NCBI GenBank assembly: GCA_945787595.1
Contig: CALZJV010000036.1
Coordinates: forward strand, 1-20,262
Origin: an uncultured Desulfobacterales bacterium
GTDB taxonomy: Bacteria > Desulfobacterota > Desulfobacteria > Desulfobacterales > JAFDCJ01
Length of the DNA stretch: 20,262 nucleotides
Direction of reading: 5' to 3'
Shown: positions 1 through 7,391 of the stretch, piece by piece
Position numbering within the stretch: the first letter of the stretch is position 1
Layout: each line of letters begins with the position of its first letter
Made by a program: the position numbers and the translations under genes
Notes under the pieces: model-generated
Told to the model about the DNA's origin: nothing
Database searches by the model: none
What the model saw: the letters and a program-made list of their open reading frames with translations, nothing else

Positions 1-466
1 CAGCATAGTTAAGGATGCGATGGCGCACATCCGCCGAAATATCGATCACCCGCAGGCCGGGCAAGTCGAGCAGAACTTTCGAAGGGTCGTATTCGACTTG
101 CCAGTCCTGACGGCTGCTTTGATCGGTGAACAATTTGAGAAGCTCCAGTTCACCTGAACGTTTTTGGTGAAATCGACCCAAGTGGTTTAAAAAATTGTCT
201 TTGCATATATCCAGCAGCGATGCCGCACCCGCCTGATAGAGCTTCAGCAGTTTGTCGCCGTTTTGAAGAAATCCGGCGGGGAAAAGGTGCGAATATTGCT
301 GCACTAAACTCAGGGACAGATCCTGAGTGCTTTTATACATTTCAACGCTGGCGGACAGCGATTGCATCTGGAGCCTATTGAATGCCAGTGAGGCCTGCAG
401 GGGCATTTTCATTACGTCTAGACTGTTGAGTACATTGGGGAACAACGTCATCAGGGAATCCGGCAT
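1..466 (-). CDS. N-terminal part of a possible PHA/PHB-metabolism alpha/beta-hydrolase (runs off the left edge)
   Basis: An uninterrupted reading frame of about 155 codons starts at the ATG at 466-464 (reverse strand) and leaves the window at base 1. An AAGGAG ribosome site lies about 10 bases upstream of that ATG, which supports the start. The visible protein begins MPDSLMTLFPNVLNS, has a helical leucine/glutamine-rich N-terminal half, and ends in a segment containing DWQVEYDPSKVLLDLPGLR and then RHRILNYA. That ending resembles the entry into the hydrolase core of PHB depolymerase / PHA synthase-like proteins, recalled from family knowledge and not searched. The nucleophile elbow lies outside the window, so function is a guess. 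A MaoC-type hydratase nearby and a 3-hydroxybutyrate-oligomer hydrolase at the other edge fit a polyester theme. It could equally be an unrelated hydrolase. Confidence 0.6.
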   Translation of the reverse strand, partial: MPDSLMTLFPNVLNSLDVMKMPLQASLAFNRLQMQSLSASVEMYKSTQDLSLSLVQQYSHLFPAGFLQNGDKLLKLYQAGAASLLDICKDNFLNHLGRFHQKRSGELELLKLFTDQSSRQDWQVEYDPSKVLLDLPGLRVIDISADVRHRILNYA

Positions 467-879
467 TTTTTTGAATACTCCTTGCTTTTTAAATTGTTTA
501 TTTTGGTTGAACTAAATGGTTCCGCATCAACCATCCAGCTAGGGGATTATTTTCATTGGGAGGTAATAAAGAGCAATAAAGATGCCAGGAACCAGCAAAA
601 AATTAGATACTTTAACCTATCGAAATTATAATAAAAAATGAGATATCGGTAAGAGAAACAATCGGGCAGATTCAAATATTTGACAAAAGATGGTAAAAAA
701 CTGTATGGATTTTTGGCGGATGATGAGTTTTAGCCGGGCTAAACATTTATAATGGAATTTTAGTTGGCGGAAAACTGCCAGACTGACTCGGCACTATATT
801 TCGCCATCATGATAGACCCCGGCCACTCGATGAACCCAGCGTTTCGTAAAACTAACATTTTATAGAAGGAGGATCACTC
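467..879. other. 413-base divergent intergenic region
   Basis: This stretch separates the leftward edge gene from the rightward hydratase gene, so it must hold both promoters. I see no convincing gene. A 26-codon open stretch at 653-733 (ending GFLADDEF, then TAG) has a stop directly before it and no start, so it may be a relic tail. Two sigma-54-like boxes, near 763-779 and 788-804, have the GG and GC elements at the wrong spacing (one base short and one base long). The part around 590-660 is AT-rich. Confidence 0.5.
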
Positions 880-1323
880 ATGATTGGTAAAACCATTGAA
901 GAAATAAAGGTAGGAGACACGGCCAGGTTTTCCAAAACGATTTCAGAGTCTGATGTCTATTTATTTGCCGGGGTGACTGGTGACCTCAATCCGGCGCATG
1001 TCAATGAGGATTATGCCAAGGATACTTTTTTTAAGACCCGCATCGCTCACGGCATGTTGTCGGCCAGCTTCATATCCACTGTCATCGGCACGATGCTGCC
1101 GGGACCCGGAACCATTTACATGCGCCAGGAAGTCAGTTTTCTGGCACCGGTTAAATTCGGGGAAACCGTGACCGCCGTCGTCGAGGTAGCCGAAATCATA
1201 GCCGAAAAAAAGAGAGTGCGACTCAAAACTTACTGCGTCAATCAGGACAACTTGGTGCCGCATATATATGAACGCAGAGAAGAGGTGAAGAAGAAATTGA
1301 GGCGGGCTTATTTCCGATATTAA
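880..1323 (+). CDS. MaoC-type (R)-specific enoyl-CoA hydratase
   Basis: This 147-residue hotdog-fold protein should hydrate trans-2-enoyl-CoA to (R)-3-hydroxyacyl-CoA in the cytoplasm, the PhaJ/MaoC reaction. The diagnostic hydratase motif is present: Asp35 and His40 within GDLNPAHVNEDYA are the expected catalytic pair, and RIAHGML (54-60) follows as in the family. The start is fixed by an AAGGAGG site a few bases upstream of the ATG. The length fits single-domain family members. The last 25 residues are unusually charged (ERREEVKKKLRR), but the frame stays open and ERREEVK can be read as a diverged form of the usual closing strand, so I do not call a frameshift. The gene stands alone, converging on the sigma-54 activator with only four bases between the stop codons. 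A (R)-3-hydroxyacyl-CoA product would link beta-oxidation to PHA metabolism. Confidence 0.85.
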   Translation: MIGKTIEEIKVGDTARFSKTISESDVYLFAGVTGDLNPAHVNEDYAKDTFFKTRIAHGMLSASFISTVIGTMLPGPGTIYMRQEVSFLAPVKFGETVTAVVEVAEIIAEKKRVRLKTYCVNQDNLVPHIYERREEVKKKLRRAYFRY

Positions 1324-1327
1324 GCGC

Positions 1328-2785
1328 CTATCCCGGCGTCAATGGAATTTTATATTTGCTCATTTTCTTATACAAAAGCGTCCGGTGGATCTCCAGCAAT
1401 TTAGCGGCCCCGGCCTTATTGTTGTTGGTTTCTTTCAGGGCATAGAGGATGGCCTCTTTTTCCGTCCGGGTCTGCACGTCTTTTAGTGGTGATTGATGAT
1501 TTTCGGGAAATTGTCTGTGGCTGCGATACACATAAAATGGAAGATTCTGCAGGTGGATGGTATCGCCGTCCAGGGTCGACATAGTTCTTTCAAGTACATT
1601 GGACAGTTCCCGGACATTTCCCTGCCACCCATAATTTTTTAAAGCTTTTTCAACCGCACGGTCTATTTTTTTCTCTGTAAGATTTGCCTCCCGGGCAATT
1701 TGTTTCAGCAGGTGACGGGCAATGGGTAGAATGTCACTTTTGCGCTCCCGCAGAGGTGGAATGTGCAGCGGAATTACATTCAGACGGTAGAACAGATCTT
1801 TGCGAAAGCGATTGTCGGCCAGCATTTCCTCAAGATTACGGTTGGTGGCTGCGATGATGCGAAAATTCGATTGAATAATCTTGGTACCGCCGACCCGTTC
1901 AAACTCCCGATCCTCAATCACCCGCAGCAGCTTCGGCTGCATATCAAGGGGCAAATCTCCAACCTCATCCAAAAACACGGTGCCGTGCCGGGCCAATTCG
2001 AATTTGCCGGGTTTGCCATTTGGATCTGCGCCGGTAAAGGCACCTTTTTCATACCCAAAAAGCTCTGACTCTAGCAAATCTCTGGGAATGGCCGCACAGT
2101 TTATTCTTACGAAGGGATGGACCCTGCGGGGGCCGGCATGATGAAGGGCCTGGGCAAAAAGCTCTTTTCCCGTACCGCTCTCACCTGAAATGAGAACCGG
2201 AAATTGGTTGGCGGCGGCCCGTAGAGCTTCTATTTTTAGTGACTTTATCGCCTGGCTGGATCCGATGATGCTTTCGAAGGTGTATCGCGTGGATCGAAGA
2301 TTGATGAGTTCCTCTTCGTACAGCTTCACTTTGGACTCTAAAAGGGAAAGCTCGCTGGCGAGCTTTCTAACATCCCTGACATCTTTAAACATGACTTGTC
2401 CGAATACTGCAATAACTCGGCCATCTCGCTTGATTGGTATTCGCTGGACGACCATTTTTTGCCCCATAATTCGATGAGAATGGTTTATCTCAGGCTTGCC
2501 GGTTTGGGCAACCTTATGCATACGGGTATTTTCAATAACCTGGGTGCAATGCTTTCCAATCTGTTCCTCAGGATCGAGACCCAGGAACTGGCCGTAAGGT
2601 TTGTTAAAGTGGGTGACGTATCCATCTGCATCGGTTACCATGACGCCATTATAAATGCAGTCGAGAATAAGCTCAAACATTTCGATTTGTTGAAGCAAGG
2701 TATCTTTCGACACTCTGGGAGCGGGGTTTTTTTTGCCCTTGGGTGCATTACTGGATTTTGCAGCGGGATCACCTCTTTTTCTCAT
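1328..2785 (-). CDS. Sigma-54-dependent transcriptional activator with PAS sensor domain
   Basis: This 485-residue cytoplasmic bacterial enhancer-binding protein would drive open-complex formation by sigma-54 RNA polymerase. Domains in order: a basic N-terminal stretch (1-25), a PAS sensor domain (about 35-135), a coiled-coil-like linker (about 140-166), an AAA+ domain (about 172-400) and a Fis-type helix-turn-helix (about 442-481). Walker A is GESGTGKE (201-208), the sigma-54 contact loop GAFTGA is intact (248-253), and Walker B lies in TVFLDEVGD (269-277). There is no phospho-acceptor receiver domain, so control is probably by a ligand or redox signal at the PAS domain. A GGAGA ribosome site precedes the ATG. 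The gene diverges from an SDR gene that has a candidate -24/-12 promoter, so that operon is the obvious target. Inverted repeat GTATCAAA/TTTGATAC overlaps its own leader and may serve autoregulation. Confidence 0.93.
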   Translation of the reverse strand: MRKRGDPAAKSSNAPKGKKNPAPRVSKDTLLQQIEMFELILDCIYNGVMVTDADGYVTHFNKPYGQFLGLDPEEQIGKHCTQVIENTRMHKVAQTGKPEINHSHRIMGQKMVVQRIPIKRDGRVIAVFGQVMFKDVRDVRKLASELSLLESKVKLYEEELINLRSTRYTFESIIGSSQAIKSLKIEALRAAANQFPVLISGESGTGKELFAQALHHAGPRRVHPFVRINCAAIPRDLLESELFGYEKGAFTGADPNGKPGKFELARHGTVFLDEVGDLPLDMQPKLLRVIEDREFERVGGTKIIQSNFRIIAATNRNLEEMLADNRFRKDLFYRLNVIPLHIPPLRERKSDILPIARHLLKQIAREANLTEKKIDRAVEKALKNYGWQGNVRELSNVLERTMSTLDGDTIHLQNLPFYVYRSHRQFPENHQSPLKDVQTRTEKEAILYALKETNNNKAGAAKLLEIHRTLLYKKMSKYKIPLTPG

Positions 2786-2796
2786 CTGTTATCTCC

Positions 2797-2830
2797 GTAT
2801 CAAATTAGCTACATGTATTTATTTTGATAC
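2797..2830. promoter_or_regulatory. Inverted repeat in the leader of the sigma-54 activator gene
   Basis: GTATCAAA at 2797-2804 is matched by TTTGATAC at 2823-2830, 18 bases apart, starting 12 bases upstream of the activator ATG. A shorter overlapping dyad, TGTAT-N8-ATACA, is nested in the same stretch. The position fits an operator for autoregulation or an upstream activator site. Function is inferred only. Confidence 0.35.
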
Positions 2831-2890
2831 ACATTTATTTCTTATAAAACGATAAAGAATTTAAATCAACCCAAAATCAAAAACTACCGA

Positions 2891-2924
2891 TTATTAATTG
2901 AAATTATTGTTATTAATTAAAATT
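2891..2924. promoter_or_regulatory. Tandem 15-bp AT-rich direct repeat in the divergent promoter region
   Basis: TTATTAATTGAAATT (2891-2905) recurs as TTATTAATTAAAATT (2910-2924), 14 of 15 bases identical, with a 19-base period (close to two helical turns). It lies between the activator gene and the candidate -24/-12 element, about 50-85 bases upstream of the latter, where activator or IHF sites usually sit. Assignment as a binding site is inference, since AT-rich sequence repeats easily. Confidence 0.35.
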
Positions 2925-2973
2925 CTTAATAGCCCATCTTCATCAGGTGTGGCGACCCGAGGTGAAAAATATG

Positions 2974-2991
2974 CTGGCATACATTTCGCAT
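2974..2991 (+). promoter_or_regulatory. Candidate sigma-54 (-24/-12) promoter for the 3058 SDR gene
   Basis: CTGGCATACATTTCGCAT has GG at 2976-2977 and GC at 2988-2989 with the canonical 10 bases between them, plus TGGCA and a following A, against the consensus TTGGCACG-N4-TTGCW. It would start transcription near 3001, leaving a leader of about 57 bases before the ATG at 3058. The activator encoded divergently upstream makes the site credible. Confidence 0.5.
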
Positions 2992-3057
2992 CTATACCAG
3001 ACAAAGCTGCACCTGCCTTGCCATCTTCCAACCCTAAGGTTTGCGGAGAAACCAAAA

Positions 3058-3906
3058 ATGGACATTCAAGAACCCCAAATTACCTATGACGACATATTGG
3101 TGCTGACCGACAGCTTGTTTAACTCCGATAGCGTTTGTATCGTCACGGGGGCTGCCAGCGGTATCGGCAGAGCCACAGCAGTGGCGGCAGCAGCCAATAA
3201 ACTCATGACCGTCGGACTGGATATTGATGAGCCCGGTGGTAAAGAGACCCAGAAAATGGCCCGTGAAATGGGCGGCCAAATGATTTTTATAAAAACGGAT
3301 TTGTGCGAGGATGCCCAGATGAAATATGCCGTGTCGGAGGCAGCCAAGCTGGGCACCATCCGGTATCTGGCCAATATCGCCGGCATTCAGCATATCGATT
3401 CCATCGAAAATTTTCCCATGGAAAAATATGATTTGATGCAACGGCTCATGCTCAGGGCGCCGTTTTACCTGTCCCAATTGTGTATTCCCCACATGAAAGG
3501 AAGTGCTGATGGCATCGGGGCGATCGGAAACATGGCCTCTATCCACGCCCATATTTCTACCATCAACAAGCCGGCTTATAACATCGCCAAATTCGGCTTG
3601 CGGGCTTTAACGCAGTCCATTGCAGCGGAAGGTGAGGGCAAGGTTCGGTCGTTTTCCATCAGTACCGGCTTTGTTAAAACCGCTCTAGCCTTAAAGCAAA
3701 TTCCGGGCCAGGCCAAACAGCGGGGAATAGCACCGGAGGAAGTTGTGCGGGATGTCATGATGGGAAACTCCCGCATCAAGGAAATGATGTCTCCTATGGA
3801 GGTGGCGAACCTCTTTATTTTTGGTTTTTCACGCCATGCCAAATACCTGATCGCGGGTGATCTTCTTTTTGATGGCGGCATGGTGCAAACATATGCTCAG
3901 AATTAG
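3058..3906 (+). CDS. Short-chain dehydrogenase/reductase, 3-hydroxybutyrate-dehydrogenase-like
   Basis: This 282-residue classical SDR probably oxidises a 3-hydroxy acid or 3-hydroxyacyl-CoA with NAD in the cytoplasm. The nucleotide site TGAASGIG is at 30-37. Asp55 at the end of beta-2 (GLDID) favours NAD over NADP. ANIAG (105-109) replaces the common NNAG, as often in 3-hydroxybutyrate dehydrogenases. The catalytic residues are Ser161, Tyr174 and Lys178 (YNIAK). I chose ATG 3058 because a GGAGA site sits about 8 bases upstream. The longer frame from GTG 2947 would begin upstream of the candidate sigma-54 promoter and adds 37 residues unlike the SDR fold. The N-terminus before the Rossmann motif is still about 25 residues longer than usual. 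The substrate is not determined by what I see. Confidence 0.85.
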   Translation: MDIQEPQITYDDILVLTDSLFNSDSVCIVTGAASGIGRATAVAAAANKLMTVGLDIDEPGGKETQKMAREMGGQMIFIKTDLCEDAQMKYAVSEAAKLGTIRYLANIAGIQHIDSIENFPMEKYDLMQRLMLRAPFYLSQLCIPHMKGSADGIGAIGNMASIHAHISTINKPAYNIAKFGLRALTQSIAAEGEGKVRSFSISTGFVKTALALKQIPGQAKQRGIAPEEVVRDVMMGNSRIKEMMSPMEVANLFIFGFSRHAKYLIAGDLLFDGGMVQTYAQN

Positions 3907-3922
3907 GCTCTTATCTGGCTTG

Positions 3923-3944
3923 TTCTGACAACATGTTGTCAGAA
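3923..3944. repeat. Perfect 22-bp palindrome
   Basis: TTCTGACAACA at 3923-3933 is followed immediately by its exact reverse complement at 3934-3944, with no spacer base. It starts 16 bases after the SDR stop codon. No T-run follows, so an intrinsic terminator is less likely than a protein-binding dyad or a bidirectional cruciform signal. Confidence 0.7.
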
Positions 3945-4010
3945 AATGAAGTTATCAGGTGTCAGCCCAGCCGCTGGCCTGGAAAGTGGCGAGTCAAAGC
4001 GAAAAATAAA

Positions 4011-4035
4011 TTTTGGCAATGTAGTTCATATAAGG
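4011..4035 (+). repeat. Dispersed intergenic motif, copy 1 (TTTGGCAATGTAGTT)
   Basis: The sequence around TTTGGCAATGTAGTTC, followed by ATATAAGG, recurs about 215 bases downstream with one substitution in the core, and in reverse orientation in the thiolase-DUF35 spacer. It is AT-rich upstream and unrelated to any coding frame. Confidence 0.45.
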
Positions 4036-4224
4036 CAAAAAAAGCGAATATCGAATGTCGAATGCAGAAGGAAGGAAATCTATCGATTTTTATTTATTCA
4101 AAAGACAGAGCGCAGCGATCCCATCCTTCGAAATTCTGCTGTTCTGCGGTTCGCTGTTCAGCCAACCGGAGTCTCATATGATCACTGCCGCTGACTTTAA
4201 AAACGGCTAGTTTAATCGGAAAAA

Positions 4225-4251
4225 CATTTGGCAATATAGTTTCGTAAAAGG
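4225..4251 (+). repeat. Dispersed intergenic motif, copy 2 (TTTGGCAATATAGTT)
   Basis: The core matches copy 1 at 14 of 15 positions and is followed by TCGTAAAAGG. It ends about 25 bases before the ligase ATG. The GG of the motif is not followed by GC at sigma-54 spacing, so I do not call it a -24/-12 promoter. Confidence 0.45.
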
Positions 4252-4275
4252 TTCATCCGGCCTTGGAGGTTTTGA

Positions 4276-5814
4276 ATGAATATTGGATCGCTTTTTACGC
4301 GTCATGCCCGCTATCGTCCTCACCATTTAGCGGTCGTCTTTGAAGATCAGCATTTAACCTGGAGGGAATATAACTGCGGCATTAATCGTCTGGCGAATGC
4401 CCTGCTGGAAATCGGGATTCAAAAAGGGGATAAAGTTGCTACGATATTGCCGAATTGCCTGGAACTTCTTGAAGTCTATTGGGCCGCAGCCAAAATCGGT
4501 GTAGTAGTGGTTCCTTTGAGCACGCTGCTTCTCGAGCAGGCCATGAAATCATTGCTTAACGATTCAGACGCGGTATTATTGATCTCCAATGCCGGCTTTG
4601 TTGAAAAAATCAATGCGATAAAATCCGAGTTGCCGTCGATTGCCCCTGACCGTTACCTTCTCACCGACACTCCAGATGTTACGGGCTTTCAGGATTATCA
4701 TGCCTTAAAAGCGGCTGCCACCGATCAGGAGCCTGAAGGCATAGTCATCGACAGGGATGACCCGTTTAACATCATGTACAGTAGCGGAACCACCGGCCTG
4801 CCCAAAGGAATTGTTCACACCCATTATATTCGGGCGATGTATGCCGCTACCTTTGCCGCATCTTATCGGATGACACCCGAGAGTATTGTCATGCACGCCG
4901 GTGCCATCGTTTTCAATGGGGCCTTTGTGGATCTGATGCCCAGTATTTTCGTCGGGGCAACCTATATCCTGCTGGAGCAGTTCGAGCCGGTTGCATATAT
5001 CGAAGCCATCGAGCGAGAAAAAGTAACCCATATCATGGTGGTGCCCGCACAGGTTATCGCGTTGTTAAATGCGCCCAATTTTTCTTACGAAGTACTTAAA
5101 TCTTTAGAGATGATTCTGTCTCTGGGTGCCCCCCTGCATCGCGAGCATAAGGATGAACTCAATAAGCGTTTGCCCGGACGGTTTTATGAGCTGTACGGGT
5201 TGACTGAAGGGTTTGTGACCGTCCTTGACAAAAACGATTATACTACCAAGCCCGATTCGGTAGGTGTGCCGCCGCCCTTCAATGAAATGAGAATTTCGGA
5301 TGAAAACGGAAGCGAGGTGTCCATAGGCGAAGTCGGCGAAATTTGCGGTCGCGGGCCGCTGCTGATGCCCGGTTATTACAAGCGCCCGGATCTAACCGCT
5401 GAGGCAGTCAAAGACGGCTGGCTGCATTCCGGCGATATGGGCTATGTGGATGAGGATGGTTTTCTGTATCTGGTGGATCGCAAAAAAGACATGATTATTT
5501 CCGGCGGCGTTAACGTGTACCCCAGGGATATTGAGGAAGTTGTCGTGCGGCATCCTGCGGTACAGGAAGCGGCTGTATTTGGCATCCCGCATGATAAATG
5601 GGGGGAGACACCGTTGGCAGCTGTTGTTTTGCAGCAGCCCGGCGAGATATCATCGGGGGAACTTCGCGATTGGGTTAACGCGCGGGTCGGCGCCAAGTTC
5701 CAGCGGCTTTATGATGTCGTCATCGTGGAGGATTTTCCCCGCAATGTGGCCGGCAAAACGCTAAAGCGGGTAATGCGTGAGTCCTACTGGCAGGAAAAAG
5801 GCACCAAACTCTGA
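4276..5814 (+). CDS. AMP-forming acyl-CoA ligase (class I adenylate-forming enzyme)
   Basis: This 512-residue enzyme should activate a carboxylic acid to its CoA thioester through an acyl-adenylate. The core motifs are intact: P-loop YSSGTTGLPKG (168-178), YGLTE (307-311), SGDMGY (385-390), hinge region DRKKDMIISGG (401-411), and the C-terminal catalytic Lys494 in NVAGKTLKR. A GGAGG site 5-9 bases upstream fixes the ATG. It is soluble, with no signal peptide. Length fits medium-chain or aromatic acyl-CoA ligases. The position directly before an intact Liv-type importer suggests import-coupled activation of the imported acid. The substrate cannot be read from these motifs. Its relation to the second ligase at 11636 is that of family members, not a recent duplicate. 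Confidence 0.9.
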   Translation: MNIGSLFTRHARYRPHHLAVVFEDQHLTWREYNCGINRLANALLEIGIQKGDKVATILPNCLELLEVYWAAAKIGVVVVPLSTLLLEQAMKSLLNDSDAVLLISNAGFVEKINAIKSELPSIAPDRYLLTDTPDVTGFQDYHALKAAATDQEPEGIVIDRDDPFNIMYSSGTTGLPKGIVHTHYIRAMYAATFAASYRMTPESIVMHAGAIVFNGAFVDLMPSIFVGATYILLEQFEPVAYIEAIEREKVTHIMVVPAQVIALLNAPNFSYEVLKSLEMILSLGAPLHREHKDELNKRLPGRFYELYGLTEGFVTVLDKNDYTTKPDSVGVPPPFNEMRISDENGSEVSIGEVGEICGRGPLLMPGYYKRPDLTAEAVKDGWLHSGDMGYVDEDGFLYLVDRKKDMIISGGVNVYPRDIEEVVVRHPAVQEAAVFGIPHDKWGETPLAAVVLQQPGEISSGELRDWVNARVGAKFQRLYDVVIVEDFPRNVAGKTLKRVMRESYWQEKGTKL

Positions 5815-5944
5815 AGCGTAGACAGCACGGAGTCGGCAGCCCTGTCTATGAAGTATGTGGGCTGGGTTCGGCAACAAGGAGAAAATGTCGGTATCACCGA
5901 GTTTGGGATAAAAAAATCATTAACCTTAAAAAAGGAGGCGAAAG

Positions 5945-7153
5945 ATGAAAAGTAAACAATTTACAATTATTATCGTTGCGATCGCTGTATTGGCGATTGC
6001 TTCCATGGCGCAATCAGCGGAGACGATCCGGATCGGCTGGACGGCGGACATGCCCGGTATCGGCGCGACTTTCTATGAGTCCCAGAAAAAAGCGGTTGAA
6101 CTTTTCATAGAGGAGGCCAATGCCTCCGGCGGCGTCTTAGGGAAAAAGTTGGAGCTGATCATCCGTGATTCCAAGCTTAAGCCCGATGTTGGTGCAAACA
6201 TGGCCCGGGAATTGATTCTCAAAGAAAAATGTGAGTTTCTTATCGGCCCCACCAGCAGTGGAGTTGCGCTGGCGGTGACCAAAGTGGCTAAAGAGTTCAA
6301 AAAAATCGTTTATTTCCACACCTCGAACACTGAAAAACTGACCACGACGGATTTTCAGCCTTATATGTTTCAGGTGGTGCCCAACACCGGGATTGAAGGC
6401 CGCGGCATTACCATGTTTCTTTCAAAAAAGCCCTATAAACGCTACAGTTTCATCGGTCCTGATTACGCCTACGCCCATTCGCAATGGGATGCATTCAAGG
6501 AGAATCTTGGAAAGCTAAAACCGGATGCAGAAATTCTGGAGGCTGTGTGGACCAAACTCGGCGAGACGAATTATGCACCTTATATCCCCACCCTGATGGC
6601 CAAGAAACCGGAGGTCATCTATACCAACCTGTGGGGCGGCGGTCTGAGCAGTTTCATCAAACAGGCCAAACCCTATGGCCTCTTTAAAAATGCCAGCATT
6701 ACATCACTATTTGACCTGGATATGCTGCGAGCCACCGGTATGGATATGCCCGAGGGACTGCTGGGCTATTCGCGATGTCCGTTCTATGCTGTGCCGACCC
6801 TAACCATGCAGGTCTTCGCAGAAAAATACTATAACAAGTACAATGAATGGCCATCCGACTGGGCTGCCATGGCTTACGACGGGTTGATTGTGCTGACCAC
6901 CGCCATTGAGAAGGCCGGCAGCGCAATGTCCGAGGACGTGGTCAAAGTCCTTGGCGATCTGCGGTTTGCTTCCTTGCGGGGTGCCCGATACATACGGGCC
7001 GAAGATCATATGGCCAACGTCGGACTCTATGTGGGCTATACGGGCAAAGATCCGAAATATGAAGGATTTCTTGTCCTGAAGGATGTAGTGGAGGTACCTG
7101 CGGAAAGTGTTTGGCTGCCGGTGGCGGAGGTCCAAAAAATGCAACCGAAATAG
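5945..7153 (+). CDS. livJ: Periplasmic substrate-binding protein of a Liv-type ABC importer
   Basis: This 402-residue type I periplasmic binding protein captures the ligand for the LivHMGF complex. Residues 1-25 form a signal peptide (basic MKSK start, hydrophobic core, probable cleavage after AQSA). The mature chain opens with ETIRIGWTADMPG and follows the LivJ/LivK fold, including GGVLGKKLELIIRDSK and EFLIGPTSSGVALAV. A strong AGGAGG site sits just upstream of the ATG. It is the first gene of the transporter cassette, 130 bases after the ligase. A stem-loop and a repeat follow it before the permease genes, which would allow more binding protein than permease. The family handles branched-chain amino acids, amides, urea and aromatic or short carboxylic acids. 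The neighbouring CoA ligases favour a carboxylic acid, but this is inference. Confidence 0.9.
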   Translation: MKSKQFTIIIVAIAVLAIASMAQSAETIRIGWTADMPGIGATFYESQKKAVELFIEEANASGGVLGKKLELIIRDSKLKPDVGANMARELILKEKCEFLIGPTSSGVALAVTKVAKEFKKIVYFHTSNTEKLTTTDFQPYMFQVVPNTGIEGRGITMFLSKKPYKRYSFIGPDYAYAHSQWDAFKENLGKLKPDAEILEAVWTKLGETNYAPYIPTLMAKKPEVIYTNLWGGGLSSFIKQAKPYGLFKNASITSLFDLDMLRATGMDMPEGLLGYSRCPFYAVPTLTMQVFAEKYYNKYNEWPSDWAAMAYDGLIVLTTAIEKAGSAMSEDVVKVLGDLRFASLRGARYIRAEDHMANVGLYVGYTGKDPKYEGFLVLKDVVEVPAESVWLPVAEVQKMQPK

Positions 7154-7168
7154 AGCAGCGCCTGATCG

Positions 7169-7202
7169 GGATTCGTTCTCCGGGTGTCCGGGGGATGAAT
7201 CC
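7169..7202 (+). terminator. Stem-loop after the binding-protein gene (attenuator-like)
   Basis: GGATTCGTTCTCCGG at the left can pair with CCGGGGGATGAATCC at the right across a tiny loop, giving about 15 pairs including three G-T wobbles. It starts 16 bases after the livJ stop. No U-run follows, so it is more likely an mRNA-stabilising or partial-termination hairpin than a full terminator. Confidence 0.45.
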
Positions 7203-7205
7203 ATT

Positions 7206-7320
7206 ATACCTATGTTGAGCGGTTCAGCCTGCGACGAGCCCTTCGGTCATGAGCTCAGGGTCGAATGACTCAGGGTTGAACGGCTCAGCCGAGTCGGGTT
7301 CAACGTTTCGGGTTGAAAAA
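7206..7320. repeat. REP-like structured repeat between livJ and livH
   Basis: The spacer holds TTGAGCGGTTCAGCC and the related TTGAACGGCTCAGCC, flanking GAGCCCTTCGGTCATGAGC and CTCAGGGTCGAATGACTCAG. This style (GCCCTTCG..GCTCAGGG..GAACGG) resembles short palindromic repeats common between genes in many bacteria, recalled from general knowledge. It encodes nothing visible and sits inside the transporter operon. Confidence 0.45.
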
Positions 7321-7391
7321 ACCCAGGCAGCTTGTATCAAAGGAAGCATGTCTTAACCGTGAACGCATAATTTGTATGAAAGCGGGTACCT

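Larger units (their letters stand above)
3907..4275. other. 369-base intergenic region with palindrome and repeats
   Basis: No credible gene lies here; the short open frames have no ribosome sites. It holds a perfect 22-bp palindrome (3923-3944), two copies of a TTTGGCAATRTAGTT motif (4011-4035 and 4225-4251), an imperfect GAATATCGAATGTCGAATG repeat near 4046, an AAAAGACAGAGCG block (about 4100-4119) that recurs inverted near 18053, and a TTCTGCGGTTCGCTGTTC segment near 4142. The promoter for the downstream ligase must lie here but I cannot assign it. Confidence 0.5.

Noticed and set aside
653..733. Open stretch of 26 codons ending GFLADDEF
   Set aside because: A stop codon lies directly before it and there is no start codon or ribosome site. 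At most it is a relic of a gene end.
763..804. Sigma-54-like elements upstream of the MaoC gene
   Set aside because: TTGGCGGAAAACTGCC is one base short and TCGGCACTATATTTCGC one base long between the GG and GC elements, and spacing is strict for sigma-54.
1240..1323. Possible frameshift at the C-terminus of the MaoC-type hydratase
   Set aside because: The charged tail is odd, but the frame is open and ERREEVK can be read as a diverged closing strand. The other frames do not restore a better family ending.
2947..3057. Upstream GTG start extending the 3058 SDR by 37 residues
   Set aside because: It would begin before the candidate sigma-54 promoter, lacks a ribosome site, and adds sequence unlike the SDR fold, whereas ATG 3058 has GGAGA at good spacing.
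3034..3552. Reverse-strand open frames inside the SDR, ligase, permease and thiolase genes
   Set aside because: They lie opposite genes with clear family motifs, have no family resemblance and no ribosome sites, so they are shadows of the coding strand.
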